From contig MLAK01001436.1 in the NCBI GenBank assembly GCA_001839685.1, forward strand, positions 1 through 15,783: a stretch of DNA of 15,783 nucleotides, read 5' to 3'. The stretch comes from Tritrichomonas foetus (lineage: Eukaryota; Parabasalia; Tritrichomonadida; Tritrichomonadidae). Made by a program: the position numbers and the translations under genes. A model generated the notes under the pieces. It saw nothing but the letters and a program-made list of their open reading frames with translations. It was not told the DNA's origin and made no database searches. Each line of letters starts with the position of its first letter. The stretch's first letter is position 1. Shown one piece after another: positions 5,834-15,422 of the stretch.

Positions 5834-8800
5834 ATGATAGAGATATTATCACCTTCCGAGCTCTCTCTTCAAATTATGAATATTAAACTTCACGATAGTT
5901 CGCAATTCTCTTGCCTCGATAGAATAACTCGATCTTTAAATCCAAATGGATCATTTCCAACTTTTTCGTATCTCGAGCTCCGATCATTTGGAAAGCAAAT
6001 AAAAGAAGGGATTGATTTTGTAATTTTTTTAAAGAAGAAAAATTTTTCATTTCGCTTTGATCCAGAATCACTTAATTCGATGATGTCAAATCCAGACATT
6101 TTAAATAATGCACCTGACTATGCAGTTGTTATTGGTTTGTATTCATATATTTCCTGGTATCTTCGATTTGTTGAATCTCGAAATGTATCAGATATTGAAT
6201 TAATTTTGGATTTTTTACTTTTTATAATGAAAGTGAATAATACTAAAGTTCCAAAAGCACATTGCTTAACAACATCTGCATTTATGCACATTTATTCAGA
6301 TGTTGTCGAAACGACTTATATTGAAGATGTTTCTATTCTTTTTACACCACTTGTTCAATATTTAACAATGAATGATGATTTACCACAATGCTCTTTTGAT
6401 TTGTTACTTAAAACAGCAACACGTGTGATTGATCCAACATCCACCCATTTTACAAAAGAAACCACACAATTTTCTAATTTTATGGTGATGATTATGCGAA
6501 CATGTGGACAAAGGTATCCTCAACCAATAACTACAGCTATTGTTTTCTTAATGAGGAATTCTTTATTAGGACTTGATGATGAAGCTCTTCAATTTTTCGG
6601 AAGATCACTTTTAACTCTCGGTATTGATGAAGCAGTTGATATTGTTACTGATTTTCCCGAAGCATTAGTAAATAAAATCAAAGAAAGTAAGCCAGTTTTC
6701 CCACTTGATGTTCTAAATTTAGAAAATTCAATCTCATTACCACCATTGCCAATTAAAAATGAGAAGCAAGTAATTGAAAACTCAACTTTAATATTAAATC
6801 AAAATTTAAATAATCTTTTAGAGATTCCAAAATTACCTCAAACTTTACCTTTGGCAACTTTGTTGCCGCCATCGTTTGAAACAACTTTGGATTACGTTTC
6901 AAGAATTGCATGCATGGATTCAAAACTTGTGGATTTAATTGTTTTGAAAATTTATGAATGTATTATATATTTGAAAATTAACGAATATTATTATGATATT
7001 ATCACAACATTTTTCTACCTCCTTGATAAAATATCTAAAACAGCATCAATTAAATCATTTGCCGAAGAAATTTTAGTTTCGCCTGTTTTTAGTGATTCTT
7101 TTAATTTATTTAAGCCCAATGAAAAATATGATAAAATTAATACAATAAGAACATTAATTTTTTCAATAATAATGCTACAACCCGAATCTATTTTTGAAAA
7201 TTGTTTTGAAAAATTAAGGATTTTTCCTGGTTCATTTTCTGAATTTGTTGTTCGTTTTCTTCCAGGTGAAATTGATTGTGAGTTTCTTCAACAAAATTTA
7301 TTACTTATTTCAAGAGAATTCATAAAAACTTTTTTATTTTATCAACAATTTTCAGATTTGGCTCAAAATATCCTAGAAACTATCAATCATTCACGTTTAA
7401 TGATTCTTACATGGCTGGATTGTGTTTTAAAAAATCCTATTTTTGCAGATATTCTTTTTGATTCCGATGATTTTGATTATAATTTTTCATATTTAATTTT
7501 AGAAGTTCCAGTTTGTGATTTTGCTCTTTCTCATATAACAAAATATATTATTCAAAATAACAACCCTTCACCTTCGTTAATTAAAAGGCTTTTTGAAACT
7601 TTTTGTGTTGTTTTCAAAAGCCAATACAAAAATGAATGTATTTTAATTGCTCAACAAATTTTGAATTTTCTAAATGAAGTTATTGAGAAATCACCAAATA
7701 TTGGGAAAGGTTTAGAACCAATTATTCCAATCGTTTGCAAATGGGCAGCGGGAATGCCCAAAAATGAACAAACACTTCAATTATTGGCGTCAATTATGGA
7801 ACTGTTTTCATCTTTTTTAATGGTTCATACAATTTCGCAATCAGAGCTCTCAGCAATAGAAAAAGTTACCCGTTCTTTCTATGATAATGAACCAACGGAG
7901 CAATTCTTCAGGCAATTACTTTCATTAGTTGCAGGACATAAAATTACAGATTCTACACCATGTTTTGTTATCAGACAACCCAAAGCTGTCAAATTAATTG
8001 TTAATTTATATGAATTTTCATCAGCATTTCCTGATAAATTGAAATTTATTACAGAATTATGTCAATTCTCATCAACTAATTGTGAACAATTACAGAAAGG
8101 TGAATTTGATTCATACATTGTAAGTAAAATTAATTCTTGGAGGGATGATAAAAACGTTAGTGAAATTGCTTTCGATGAATCTTTAAAAATTTTATCATTA
8201 ATATCATCTAAAGTTAGTAATTTAACTCTAGTTCAACAGTTTATTTCGTTATTTTGTCCTATTAATGGATCATATCTTTGTAGGTTCCAAGAAAATTTGA
8301 TTAAATCTCTTCAAAATATACTTAATATGTCATCTAATGTTCCAATCATACCAATGAAATTAACAGCTGAGAATTTCATCACCATTGATGGAATGAAAAC
8401 AAACGATATTGTGAAAGAATATACAATTTCTTGTTGGCTTTGTTTATCCTCGCTGGAAAAGCAAGCAACTGTATTTACGATTAGTAATCGATCAAACTTC
8501 CTTTTAACTATGCTTTTAGGTAAAAATTTAGAATTTACTTTATCAAGAAATATGAATATACATAATTGTGATCTTACCAATATTAATGCCCCTCTAAACA
8601 AATGGTTTTTATTAATTGTTAATTTTTCACAGAAAGGTGGGAATACTTATATTTATCCATATATTAACTTTAAGCCTATTTTCAATAAAGATTATATATT
8701 ACCGGCCTTAGATTTATTTGCTGATGAAGATCTTGTTGTTACTGTTGGAGGTGTTCCAGCATCAGACAATATGCTTTTTGGGTCATTTTCAATGTATAAC

Positions 8801-11800
8801 AATCTATTTGATATCCAAAAAGATTTATCTATTTTATCACCAAGGTATATTTTAGGAAATCAAGATTCCTTAATATTTAATGTTGATGCAAAAATTAAAA
8901 AAAATAACATTATTGTGAATTTAACAACAAATAATTTAAATCTACAAGCTTCTTTAGTTTCCTATGCAATTAAAAATTTTTTTTCATCATTTGGTGACAT
9001 TTTAGCAGAACGATGTGGAGTTGTTTTTATTATTCCTTTATTAGCACAAGTCCAATTAAAGTATCAAAATGACGAGCCGATGAAAAATCAAGTTGAAACA
9101 TTTTTTGATGTTTTATGTTCAGGTTTACTTTTATCAGACACTTCACAAAATCAGTTTTCAAGTGATAATGGATTTCTAATTATTTCACATCTTTTAATGC
9201 AATCTTCAAATGAACTTATTAATTATGAATTATATTTACAACTTTATAATATTTTTATTATTTTGCATGATAAAGGATGTCGTTATCAGCTTCTATTTGG
9301 AATTTTGATTCGTATTGATCTTTGGTTGAAAGCAAATGCATCTGACAATCTAAAAATCCTTGAACATTGGGCAGATGTTTTATTCCCGAATTATTTTGAT
9401 GAAATTAATGAAAGAATAAACTTTTTCCAAGTAATTGCATCATGCAGAATCTTTTATTGGTATAATACAGAAGAAATTAAATTAATTAAATGTTTAAATA
9501 GATGTCATAGTGAAGTTCTTGATGTAAAAGAATGTAGAAGGAATCTTTTTAAGATTGCTTATTTATATACAGAAAATGGATTGATACATGATTATTTCCG
9601 TTTTGTAATTTCCCAAATTTTAACTGTTTCAGATTCAAAGCAGATCATTGATTTGTTAAAACTCGCCAAATTTTTAATCAAAAAACATCCTGACAATATT
9701 GCAATCTTTCAACCACTTGTTTATTTATTCTTTTTATATTCACCTAATGAAGAAATTACTGAAACTATCTTCGATTTATTAATTGACGCACATATTAATC
9801 ATCTTTTCGGTGAAATTACTCTATCTCAACATATTTCTTTAATCATGCATCAACTTCCTAAGAATTATTCGTCTAATACATTTCTCACACATTTAGTAAA
9901 AGTTTGTCAGGAAACAACGCCTGATATTTTCCCATTATTAATGATGATTGTCTTTTCTTTAGGTCAGGATTCAATTAACTATGTAATCGAAAATCTTGAA
10001 CCAAAGAAAGAAATATGTGCCAATAATCAATTTTGGACTTTATGGGCTGTTGTTATTTTATATAATTCTTCCTTAAGTGATAATTTATTTGATTTTATGA
10101 TAAAAATTGATTGTAAAGAATGGAAAAATATTTACAACATGATTGATGCATTAGGATGTATCTTCCAGCTTGATTCATCACAAATGAAGAAATTCTTTTT
10201 ATCAAAATTATCTACATTTGTCAATGAATCTAATGCGAAATACTATTTTGAATTAGTTCCTAATTTCTTATTTGTAAGGCCAAAGAATCAATTCAATAAA
10301 ATGCTCATTCAATCACTAGCATTTAATAAATCTGGACCTTTAGCTGCTGCACCAAGACGCGTAAGTATAATTAGAAAAACTGCCGTTTTACATCAAAACA
10401 GAACACCATCAATGAAACTTATAAGTCGGCCCCTCAAAGAAATTGAAAAGAGGGAAAAGAGAACCAGTCAAACAAGATTCTCTGGAATAGAAAGTCTTCC
10501 AATTAGCATTAATGAACTAACAGAAAAAATTAAACTTTACACTTCATCACCTGCTAATACCCAACGATTTTTTGGTCTAAGGATTAACCACTTGGGAAAA
10601 TGGGAAGATGATGAAATCGTTAAAACTGCCCTTGATTTATTCATTCAATATCCAGTTGAAGAATCGCAAAATGATATTCTCTTTATTGCTGCTTATCAAC
10701 TTCGTTTTAATAAAGAGCAAGCATTTGAAGCTGTGGATTTAATGAATAATCCAGAGTCATGTCCTGCAGCTTCAGTATACAATTATCATTTACACAGATT
10801 TGGGTTAACCGATCATTTGATGAATTTGAAACAAGATTTTTATATACCAAAGAATTTCGAATATTTAAAGAAATTTGAAGAAACTAATTGTAATATGCAT
10901 TTCATGGATGATCTCACAAAATATTTATCGGAAAATTCCAAATATGCAACTGGACTTTATAATTCAATGAAAAAAGATTATTGGGAAACATCATCTGAAT
11001 ATTTAGCCGATTTCAAAAATTCTCATTCAATTAGTACTACTAAATGCTCTAAGCTTTGGAATCATTTTTGGAGATCAATGACTGTAGATCGAGCTCCATG
11101 GAACCTTTCATTGAAAGAAATGGCAAGAACACCACATTTCAAACGTGATTATACTGGTTGTACCAACTTCTGCCAAGTTAAATTAAGGCAAAACTTTTCA
11201 TTTGATGATCATATTAAAGCATCATTGGCTAGAGATATGGGAAGTATTAGTAATGCTAATCAAATCGTTAAAATGAAGAATAATGAACGACATACAGACC
11301 AAACATTCTTTGACATTATTGAAGATTCCTCATCCGAAGAAAAGAATGATTCTATCACAACGCCTGGTAGTCCATTAAGATCTAATATCATTCTTGAAAC
11401 AAATTGTGAAATAATAACTATTTCACATACATCTGAAGCAACATTTATTTTGCAACCAACATCAATCATTTTGAAGAAAGGTGACTGTATTTCTAAAATC
11501 ATTAATATAAAAGATATTAATTCTATTTTCTTAAGAACAAATTTGCACAGACATACAGCCATTGAAATTTTCGAAGAAAATGGTGCATCAACGTTTGTAA
11601 ACTTCACAATGGTAAAAGCACAAGCTGTTCTAAAGAAAATCAAAATGGCAACAAAAAATAAAATACCATTGATTCAAACCCAAAGTTTCAAAACTTTTCC
11701 AAACGTTATTCATTGTACTGAACAATGGGTTAATAGAACTATTTCTAACTTTGAATATTTAATGTATTTAAACATTTTTTCAGGACGCTCATTTAATAAT

Positions 11801-13570
11801 GCCTCACAGTATCCTATTATGCCATGGATCCTTAAAAATTACGTTTCTGAATCAATTGATTTAAATGATAATTCAAATTACCGTGATTTATCGAGACCAA
11901 TTGGTTCATTTAATGAAATTAGAATGGATATTCTAACTGAGCAGTATCAAACGTATAAATCTGATCCATCAATGGGCATCGAACCTTATTTATACAGCTC
12001 TGCGCCAATTTCACCAATTTCCCTTTATTTATATCTACTTAGGATGGAACCTTTTACAACATTACACATAGATATTCAATCGGGTATGTTTGATGTCCCT
12101 GATAGACTATTTCAATCTATTCCAAGTACATTTGAAAGTGTTACGTCAAATGTAAATGATTATCGTGAACTTATTCCTGAATTCTTTTTCCAGCCTGAAT
12201 TTCTACAGAATTTGAATCATTTTGATCTTGGGAAAGTCGACGGAAAACCAATAAATGATGTAACTCTACCACCATGGGCATCATCACCAATTGAATTTGT
12301 ATATTTGAATCGGAAAGCTTTGGAGAGTGAATATGTTTCAAGTCATTTAAATGAATGGATTGACCTGATTTTCGGCGATAAGCAAAATTCAATGGCTGTC
12401 AAAAACGTTTATCAAAGAGAAATGTATTCTGATATCTGGGAAACACCTAAAGGCAAAGATGAAATAAATTTGGGAGAAATTGAATCTATTCTAAGTTACG
12501 TTGGACAAATTCCCCAACCATTGTTTGATAAACCACATCCATCACGCATATCAAACACAGCTTTTCCACCAACTTTAGCACGTAATGATTCTAGTGAATT
12601 GAATAGCTTTCCATCTGATAATGTTACTGATAATATGGGTCCTGTGACAATTAAAACACCTGAAAAAATTCAAGTTTGTCAAATAACGAAAATTGATTCT
12701 AAAACTATTTCTTTATTATCAATTGATGATTATGGAGATGTTTCTGATATAACACTAAATATTGTAACAAAAGAAATTAAAGTGAAATCTTCAAAAATTA
12801 ATAAATTCGATAAAGTTCACACCCCAGGAACGCCCCTCAAATGCACATTTTCGAAAAATCATTTTGCTTTTATCGTGGGGAACATTCCAAATGAAATTTA
12901 TATGATTGATTTGAATAAAGGGCACATTAAAACTATACTTCGAAAAAGAAGTGAGATTGTATCAATTGACTCAAATGATTTTTGGTTTGCCTCGGCTGAT
13001 CTTGATGCCATTGTTACACTTCATAAAATTGATGATTTGAAAGAGATGTTTAATATTCACTCATTTAGAGATTCAATTAAATGTTGTGCGATTAATCAAA
13101 ACTTCCATTTATTTGTCTGTGGAACACGTGATTGTTCATTAATGTTTTGCTCATTAACTAGTAAATCAATTGTTCGTGTTCAAGATTTAGGAAGCTCTCG
13201 TCCTTCTTCATTATTAATCACACCATCATGGGGATTTGTTATTGTTTGTCTGAAAGAAGTTTTAGAAGGACGTTTGAAATTCTACGTTGGCGTTTTAACT
13301 GTGAATGGTACAATGATTGTGAAAAATAGGCTGAAAAACAAAGTTTTAATGTGGGTTTCTTGGAAAGATAATAAAGGTTTTGATTATGTTTTGATGGCTG
13401 ATGTTGAAAATAAAGTTTATATGTTTGAAGCGTTTTACGCAAAAATTGAAAAGCCAATTTTTGAAAGCGATGAAAAAATCGTGAAATTGGAATTCCTTGA
13501 ACATGAAAAAACTGCTGTTATTGTAACAGAAAGTGGAAAGGTAACATTATTACCATGTGTAATCGAATAA
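5834..13570 (+). CDS. Giant BEACH-WD40 protein of the neurobeachin/LRBA/Lvs type
   Basis: A 2578-residue scaffold protein of a family that acts in vesicle traffic, lysosome or autophagy function. Order of regions: alpha-helical, armadillo-like sequence (1 to about 850); concanavalin-like domain with YTISCWL and a VGG segment (about 860-1000); more helical sequence; a basic linker (1502-1548); a Ser/acid stretch and TPGSP (about 1829-1845); PH-BEACH domain (about 1855-1932); BEACH domain (about 1960-2206); WD40-like repeats (about 2275-2578). Diagnostic BEACH motifs are YRDLSRPIG (2016-2024), PEFFFQPEFL (2115-2124) followed by N-x-N-x-FDLG, LPPWA (2145-2149) and WIDLIFGDKQ (2175-2184), then GQIPQPLFDKPHPSR. 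No FYVE domain follows the WD repeats, which argues against an ALFY-type member. The WD repeats are divergent and I cannot fix their number. The start is the first ATG after an in-frame stop at 5780. Subfamily is uncertain; the BEACH call itself is firm. Confidence 0.95.
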   Translation: MIEILSPSELSLQIMNIKLHDSSQFSCLDRITRSLNPNGSFPTFSYLELRSFGKQIKEGIDFVIFLKKKNFSFRFDPESLNSMMSNPDILNNAPDYAVVIGLYSYISWYLRFVESRNVSDIELILDFLLFIMKVNNTKVPKAHCLTTSAFMHIYSDVVETTYIEDVSILFTPLVQYLTMNDDLPQCSFDLLLKTATRVIDPTSTHFTKETTQFSNFMVMIMRTCGQRYPQPITTAIVFLMRNSLLGLDDEALQFFGRSLLTLGIDEAVDIVTDFPEALVNKIKESKPVFPLDVLNLENSISLPPLPIKNEKQVIENSTLILNQNLNNLLEIPKLPQTLPLATLLPPSFETTLDYVSRIACMDSKLVDLIVLKIYECIIYLKINEYYYDIITTFFYLLDKISKTASIKSFAEEILVSPVFSDSFNLFKPNEKYDKINTIRTLIFSIIMLQPESIFENCFEKLRIFPGSFSEFVVRFLPGEIDCEFLQQNLLLISREFIKTFLFYQQFSDLAQNILETINHSRLMILTWLDCVLKNPIFADILFDSDDFDYNFSYLILEVPVCDFALSHITKYIIQNNNPSPSLIKRLFETFCVVFKSQYKNECILIAQQILNFLNEVIEKSPNIGKGLEPIIPIVCKWAAGMPKNEQTLQLLASIMELFSSFLMVHTISQSELSAIEKVTRSFYDNEPTEQFFRQLLSLVAGHKITDSTPCFVIRQPKAVKLIVNLYEFSSAFPDKLKFITELCQFSSTNCEQLQKGEFDSYIVSKINSWRDDKNVSEIAFDESLKILSLISSKVSNLTLVQQFISLFCPINGSYLCRFQENLIKSLQNILNMSSNVPIIPMKLTAENFITIDGMKTNDIVKEYTISCWLCLSSLEKQATVFTISNRSNFLLTMLLGKNLEFTLSRNMNIHNCDLTNINAPLNKWFLLIVNFSQKGGNTYIYPYINFKPIFNKDYILPALDLFADEDLVVTVGGVPASDNMLFGSFSMYNNLFDIQKDLSILSPRYILGNQDSLIFNVDAKIKKNNIIVNLTTNNLNLQASLVSYAIKNFFSSFGDILAERCGVVFIIPLLAQVQLKYQNDEPMKNQVETFFDVLCSGLLLSDTSQNQFSSDNGFLIISHLLMQSSNELINYELYLQLYNIFIILHDKGCRYQLLFGILIRIDLWLKANASDNLKILEHWADVLFPNYFDEINERINFFQVIASCRIFYWYNTEEIKLIKCLNRCHSEVLDVKECRRNLFKIAYLYTENGLIHDYFRFVISQILTVSDSKQIIDLLKLAKFLIKKHPDNIAIFQPLVYLFFLYSPNEEITETIFDLLIDAHINHLFGEITLSQHISLIMHQLPKNYSSNTFLTHLVKVCQETTPDIFPLLMMIVFSLGQDSINYVIENLEPKKEICANNQFWTLWAVVILYNSSLSDNLFDFMIKIDCKEWKNIYNMIDALGCIFQLDSSQMKKFFLSKLSTFVNESNAKYYFELVPNFLFVRPKNQFNKMLIQSLAFNKSGPLAAAPRRVSIIRKTAVLHQNRTPSMKLISRPLKEIEKREKRTSQTRFSGIESLPISINELTEKIKLYTSSPANTQRFFGLRINHLGKWEDDEIVKTALDLFIQYPVEESQNDILFIAAYQLRFNKEQAFEAVDLMNNPESCPAASVYNYHLHRFGLTDHLMNLKQDFYIPKNFEYLKKFEETNCNMHFMDDLTKYLSENSKYATGLYNSMKKDYWETSSEYLADFKNSHSISTTKCSKLWNHFWRSMTVDRAPWNLSLKEMARTPHFKRDYTGCTNFCQVKLRQNFSFDDHIKASLARDMGSISNANQIVKMKNNERHTDQTFFDIIEDSSSEEKNDSITTPGSPLRSNIILETNCEIITISHTSEATFILQPTSIILKKGDCISKIINIKDINSIFLRTNLHRHTAIEIFEENGASTFVNFTMVKAQAVLKKIKMATKNKIPLIQTQSFKTFPNVIHCTEQWVNRTISNFEYLMYLNIFSGRSFNNASQYPIMPWILKNYVSESIDLNDNSNYRDLSRPIGSFNEIRMDILTEQYQTYKSDPSMGIEPYLYSSAPISPISLYLYLLRMEPFTTLHIDIQSGMFDVPDRLFQSIPSTFESVTSNVNDYRELIPEFFFQPEFLQNLNHFDLGKVDGKPINDVTLPPWASSPIEFVYLNRKALESEYVSSHLNEWIDLIFGDKQNSMAVKNVYQREMYSDIWETPKGKDEINLGEIESILSYVGQIPQPLFDKPHPSRISNTAFPPTLARNDSSELNSFPSDNVTDNMGPVTIKTPEKIQVCQITKIDSKTISLLSIDDYGDVSDITLNIVTKEIKVKSSKINKFDKVHTPGTPLKCTFSKNHFAFIVGNIPNEIYMIDLNKGHIKTILRKRSEIVSIDSNDFWFASADLDAIVTLHKIDDLKEMFNIHSFRDSIKCCAINQNFHLFVCGTRDCSLMFCSLTSKSIVRVQDLGSSRPSSLLITPSWGFVIVCLKEVLEGRLKFYVGVLTVNGTMIVKNRLKNKVLMWVSWKDNKGFDYVLMADVENKVYMFEAFYAKIEKPIFESDEKIVKLEFLEHEKTAVIVTESGKVTLLPCVIE

Positions 13571-13583
13571 GCGATTTATTTTG

Positions 13584-13587
13584 TAAA
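13584..13587 (+). terminator. Candidate UAAA poly(A) signal of the BEACH gene
   Basis: TAAA begins 14 bases after the TAA stop at 13568-13570. Around the stop codon a 5-bp inverted repeat AATCG / CGATT (13561-13565 and 13572-13576) places the stop in the 6-base loop, a weaker version of the palindromes at two other stop codons here. Confidence 0.35.
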
Positions 13588-14113
13588 AATTATATTATTT
13601 CGACATTATTTATTATGTTTAATTTTTTTTCTATCCAGCACTTGAATTTCACATATAAAAAATGGTGTTCGATAATTTGTCATAGTTTTGATTTATTTAA
13701 TATTGCTTATGGAAAGAAATTTATTCTCATTTTTCATGTAACGATATCTCATTCAATCATTCAATTAATCGGATTAAATGGATCTCCTTCAAAATAGTAA
13801 ATTGTATAATTTCCAAAAAGCAAGATTTTTCGAAATATGATTTATTTTTATTCGATCCCAATTTTATTACATTTTTTGAATAATTATATCAAATAAATGT
13901 GAACATAATTTTTTCTCTCAAATTTACGTGGCACCATTTTAGATTTCGTTTGTGATTTTGGGAAGTATCGAATTCTGTCATTATTTCTTCTATTTCATAA
14001 TATTATTATTCATTGTAATACATTTTACTGATTTTGCTCATCTTTTCCATGTGGCAAAGTTTCATTTCTAATTTCTGCCATTGGTGGGGAATATATATTT
14101 TGATCGAAAACAA

Positions 14114-14154
14114 TGCGAAATCAATATATAATAGTAAAATAATGTTATTTCGCA
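14114..14154. repeat. Inverted repeat TGCGAAAT / ATTTCGCA with 25-base loop
   Basis: Arms at 14114-14121 and 14147-14154 are perfectly complementary. The element lies 37-77 bases beyond the Myb stop codon, in its likely 3' untranslated or termination region. It could act as a 3'-end structure; the long A/T-rich loop makes this uncertain. Confidence 0.45.
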
Positions 14155-14186
14155 ATAAAAAACAAATAAAAATAGAAAAGAATTTT

Positions 14187-14190
14187 TTTA
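14187..14190 (-). terminator. Candidate UAAA poly(A) signal directly after the Myb stop codon
   Basis: On the minus strand the stop TAA (14193-14191) is followed at once by TAAA. This is the closest of the signals in the window and matches the Trichomonas habit of placing UAAA at the stop codon. Confidence 0.4.
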
Positions 14191-14832
14191 TTAATATTCC
14201 GGAAATAAAAACAAGTCCGCAGAATCAGAGGGTAAGATCCCCATGTCTTCCAATTGGTTGTTTTCTAGAGTCTCGAAAGGATTATCACGATGGATTTGTT
14301 CAAAATTTTCGGACACATCCAAATCACAAATAGGCTCAACACTTACAATCCCAGTGACTTCTTTTTCACATTGGCCATTTTTGTCATCATTTTGGCCTTT
14401 ATTTGTCAAATCTTTCTCAAATTTTTGTGTAGAAATGTTATGATTTTGAAAAGGAACATTTGGAATGATTTTTTGTGTTACAAACAAAGACCCGCAGTTT
14501 CCAAATCGTTTTGTCCACCTAGTTTTGATCTGTATATCAGTCCTATCGTTGAAACAACGAGCAATTTTTGTCCACTTTGGGCCGAGTTCCATAACTTTTT
14601 GAAAAAGCAGCAAATCTTCTTCATTACTCCACGGCGATTTGGCGCGCTCACTAGACAAGTAGTGTTTCCACCGCTCTCGACATTGTCGAACATTTCGTCC
14701 ACCCATTTCTTGAGATATTTTATGCCATTGATCTCCATATTTAGAGACAAGCTCTCTCAATTTGGCATCTTCCTCTGGAAGGAACTTCATTCTATGACGA
14801 CGCTTTTGTACACCTTCCTGAATGTTTGTCAT
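14191..14832 (-). CDS. R2R3 Myb-like transcription factor
   Basis: A 213-residue protein with two adjacent Myb repeats near its N-terminus. R2 covers about 17-59, with aromatic core residues Phe17, Trp36 and Trp55; the first Trp is replaced by Phe. R3 covers 68-110 with Trp68, Trp87 and Trp106. Recognition helices are RNVRQCRERW and RTDIQIKTRW, which point to binding of a C/TAACNG-type Myb site. Such short two-repeat Myb proteins form large families in trichomonads, where some control adhesion- or iron-regulated genes; equivalence with any named one is not claimed. The remaining residues (111-213) are acidic with scattered Phe and Leu and could activate transcription. The start at 14832 is supported by an initiator-like TCATTTT 26 bases upstream; Met15 would cut into the basic leader of R2. 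The gene converges with the BEACH gene. Confidence 0.92.
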   Translation of the reverse strand: MTNIQEGVQKRRHRMKFLPEEDAKLRELVSKYGDQWHKISQEMGGRNVRQCRERWKHYLSSERAKSPWSNEEDLLLFQKVMELGPKWTKIARCFNDRTDIQIKTRWTKRFGNCGSLFVTQKIIPNVPFQNHNISTQKFEKDLTNKGQNDDKNGQCEKEVTGIVSVEPICDLDVSENFEQIHRDNPFETLENNQLEDMGILPSDSADLFLFPEY

Positions 14833-14853
14833 GTTGTTTCCCTGAACTTTTGT

Positions 14854-14860
14854 AAAATGA
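14854..14860 (-). promoter_or_regulatory. Inr-like element of the Myb gene
   Basis: The minus-strand motif TCATTTT fits TCA(C/T)(A/T), with the predicted start on the A at 14858 and a 26-base leader to the ATG at 14832. The motif shares its first six bases, TCATTT, with the Rab gene's element. Confidence 0.55.
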
Positions 14861-14949
14861 TTTTAGTCCTTCTCATTTAAAATCTTTTTTCAATTTTTCA
14901 ACTGATCTTTGGCCGAATATATTCTAATTCTTTGAAAATTTTGAAGAAA

Positions 14950-14965
14950 GAATTTCAGGAAATTC
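14950..14965. repeat. Inverted repeat GAATTTC / GAAATTC
   Basis: Seven-base arms flank a 2-base centre (AG). It lies about 120-135 bases upstream of the Myb start codon and is the first of several symmetric sequences there, with TGAATTCA at 14976-14983. Confidence 0.6.
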
Positions 14966-15014
14966 AAATGGTAAATGAATTCAAAATGAATAAGAAGTTA
15001 TAGAAAAATAGGGC

Positions 15015-15055
15015 AGGAATTCCTACTTATATTTCATGCCCCTCCAAGCATGAAA
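15015..15055. repeat. Paired palindromes: AGGAATTCCT and stem-loop TTTCATGC / GCATGAAA
   Basis: A 10-bp palindrome (15015-15024) is followed 7 bases later by an 8-bp perfect stem (15032-15039 and 15048-15055) with a C-rich 8-base loop. GGGCA (15011-15015) can also pair with TGCCC (15037-15041), an alternative fold. The patch is richer in G+C than its surroundings. It could be a small structured RNA or a protein-binding site; no known RNA family was recognised. Confidence 0.5.
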
Positions 15056-15393
15056 CATTCACATATTTATTATGTCACAAAATCTATCATTCAAGAGATA
15101 TTGCCTCAAAAAAAGTTCCAAAAATTTAAATCGAAAAGAATAATAAATATCGTAATATTAATTCAAAAACCATAACATTTTCTGAAGATTTAAAATATTC
15201 TTCTTATCAAACAGGGAAAAAATAACATCATTTTGAAATGTTGTCAAATTTTATCCATTGAAATTTTGAAATAACATTCTCAAATACATATAAAATAAAT
15301 TGATAGGATGTTGAATTTTTAAACGGATATAAGTTTTTGATAATGTGAAGAAAAAATGAATTGGAGAAAAATTTTAAAATTCCAGTTTCGAAT

Positions 15394-15422
15394 TGGTCGG
15401 TTGGACCATTTTTTAATTGGTC
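15394..15422. repeat. TGGTC / GACCA / TGGTC alternating inverted repeats
   Basis: TGGTC (15394-15398), GACCA (15404-15408) and TGGTC (15418-15422) allow two mutually exclusive 5-bp hairpins, and AATTGGTC occurs twice in direct orientation (15391-15398 and 15415-15422). The stems are short and no function is implied. Confidence 0.5.

Larger units (their letters stand above)
13571..14190. other. Convergent intergenic region between BEACH and Myb genes
   Basis: About 620 A+T-rich bases lie between two converging 3' ends. Plus-strand frames here (80 codons from 13555, 99 codons from 14034) overlap the flanking real genes and have the Phe/Ile/Ser-rich look of chance translation. The only notable structure is an 8-bp inverted repeat (14114-14154). 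No RNA gene was seen. Confidence 0.6.

Noticed and set aside
13555..13797. 80-codon plus-strand frame overlapping the BEACH 3' end
   Set aside because: It starts inside the BEACH gene in another frame and continues with chance-like Phe/Ile/Ser/Lys-rich sequence.
14290..14880. 196-codon plus-strand frame opposite the Myb gene
   Set aside because: It is the antisense shadow of a clear Myb domain gene and has no motif of its own.
15381..15395. tRNA T-arm-like CCAG-TTTCGAA-TTGG
   Set aside because: The stem is weak, the loop does not carry the standard B-box ending, and no acceptor, D or anticodon arm could be placed around it.
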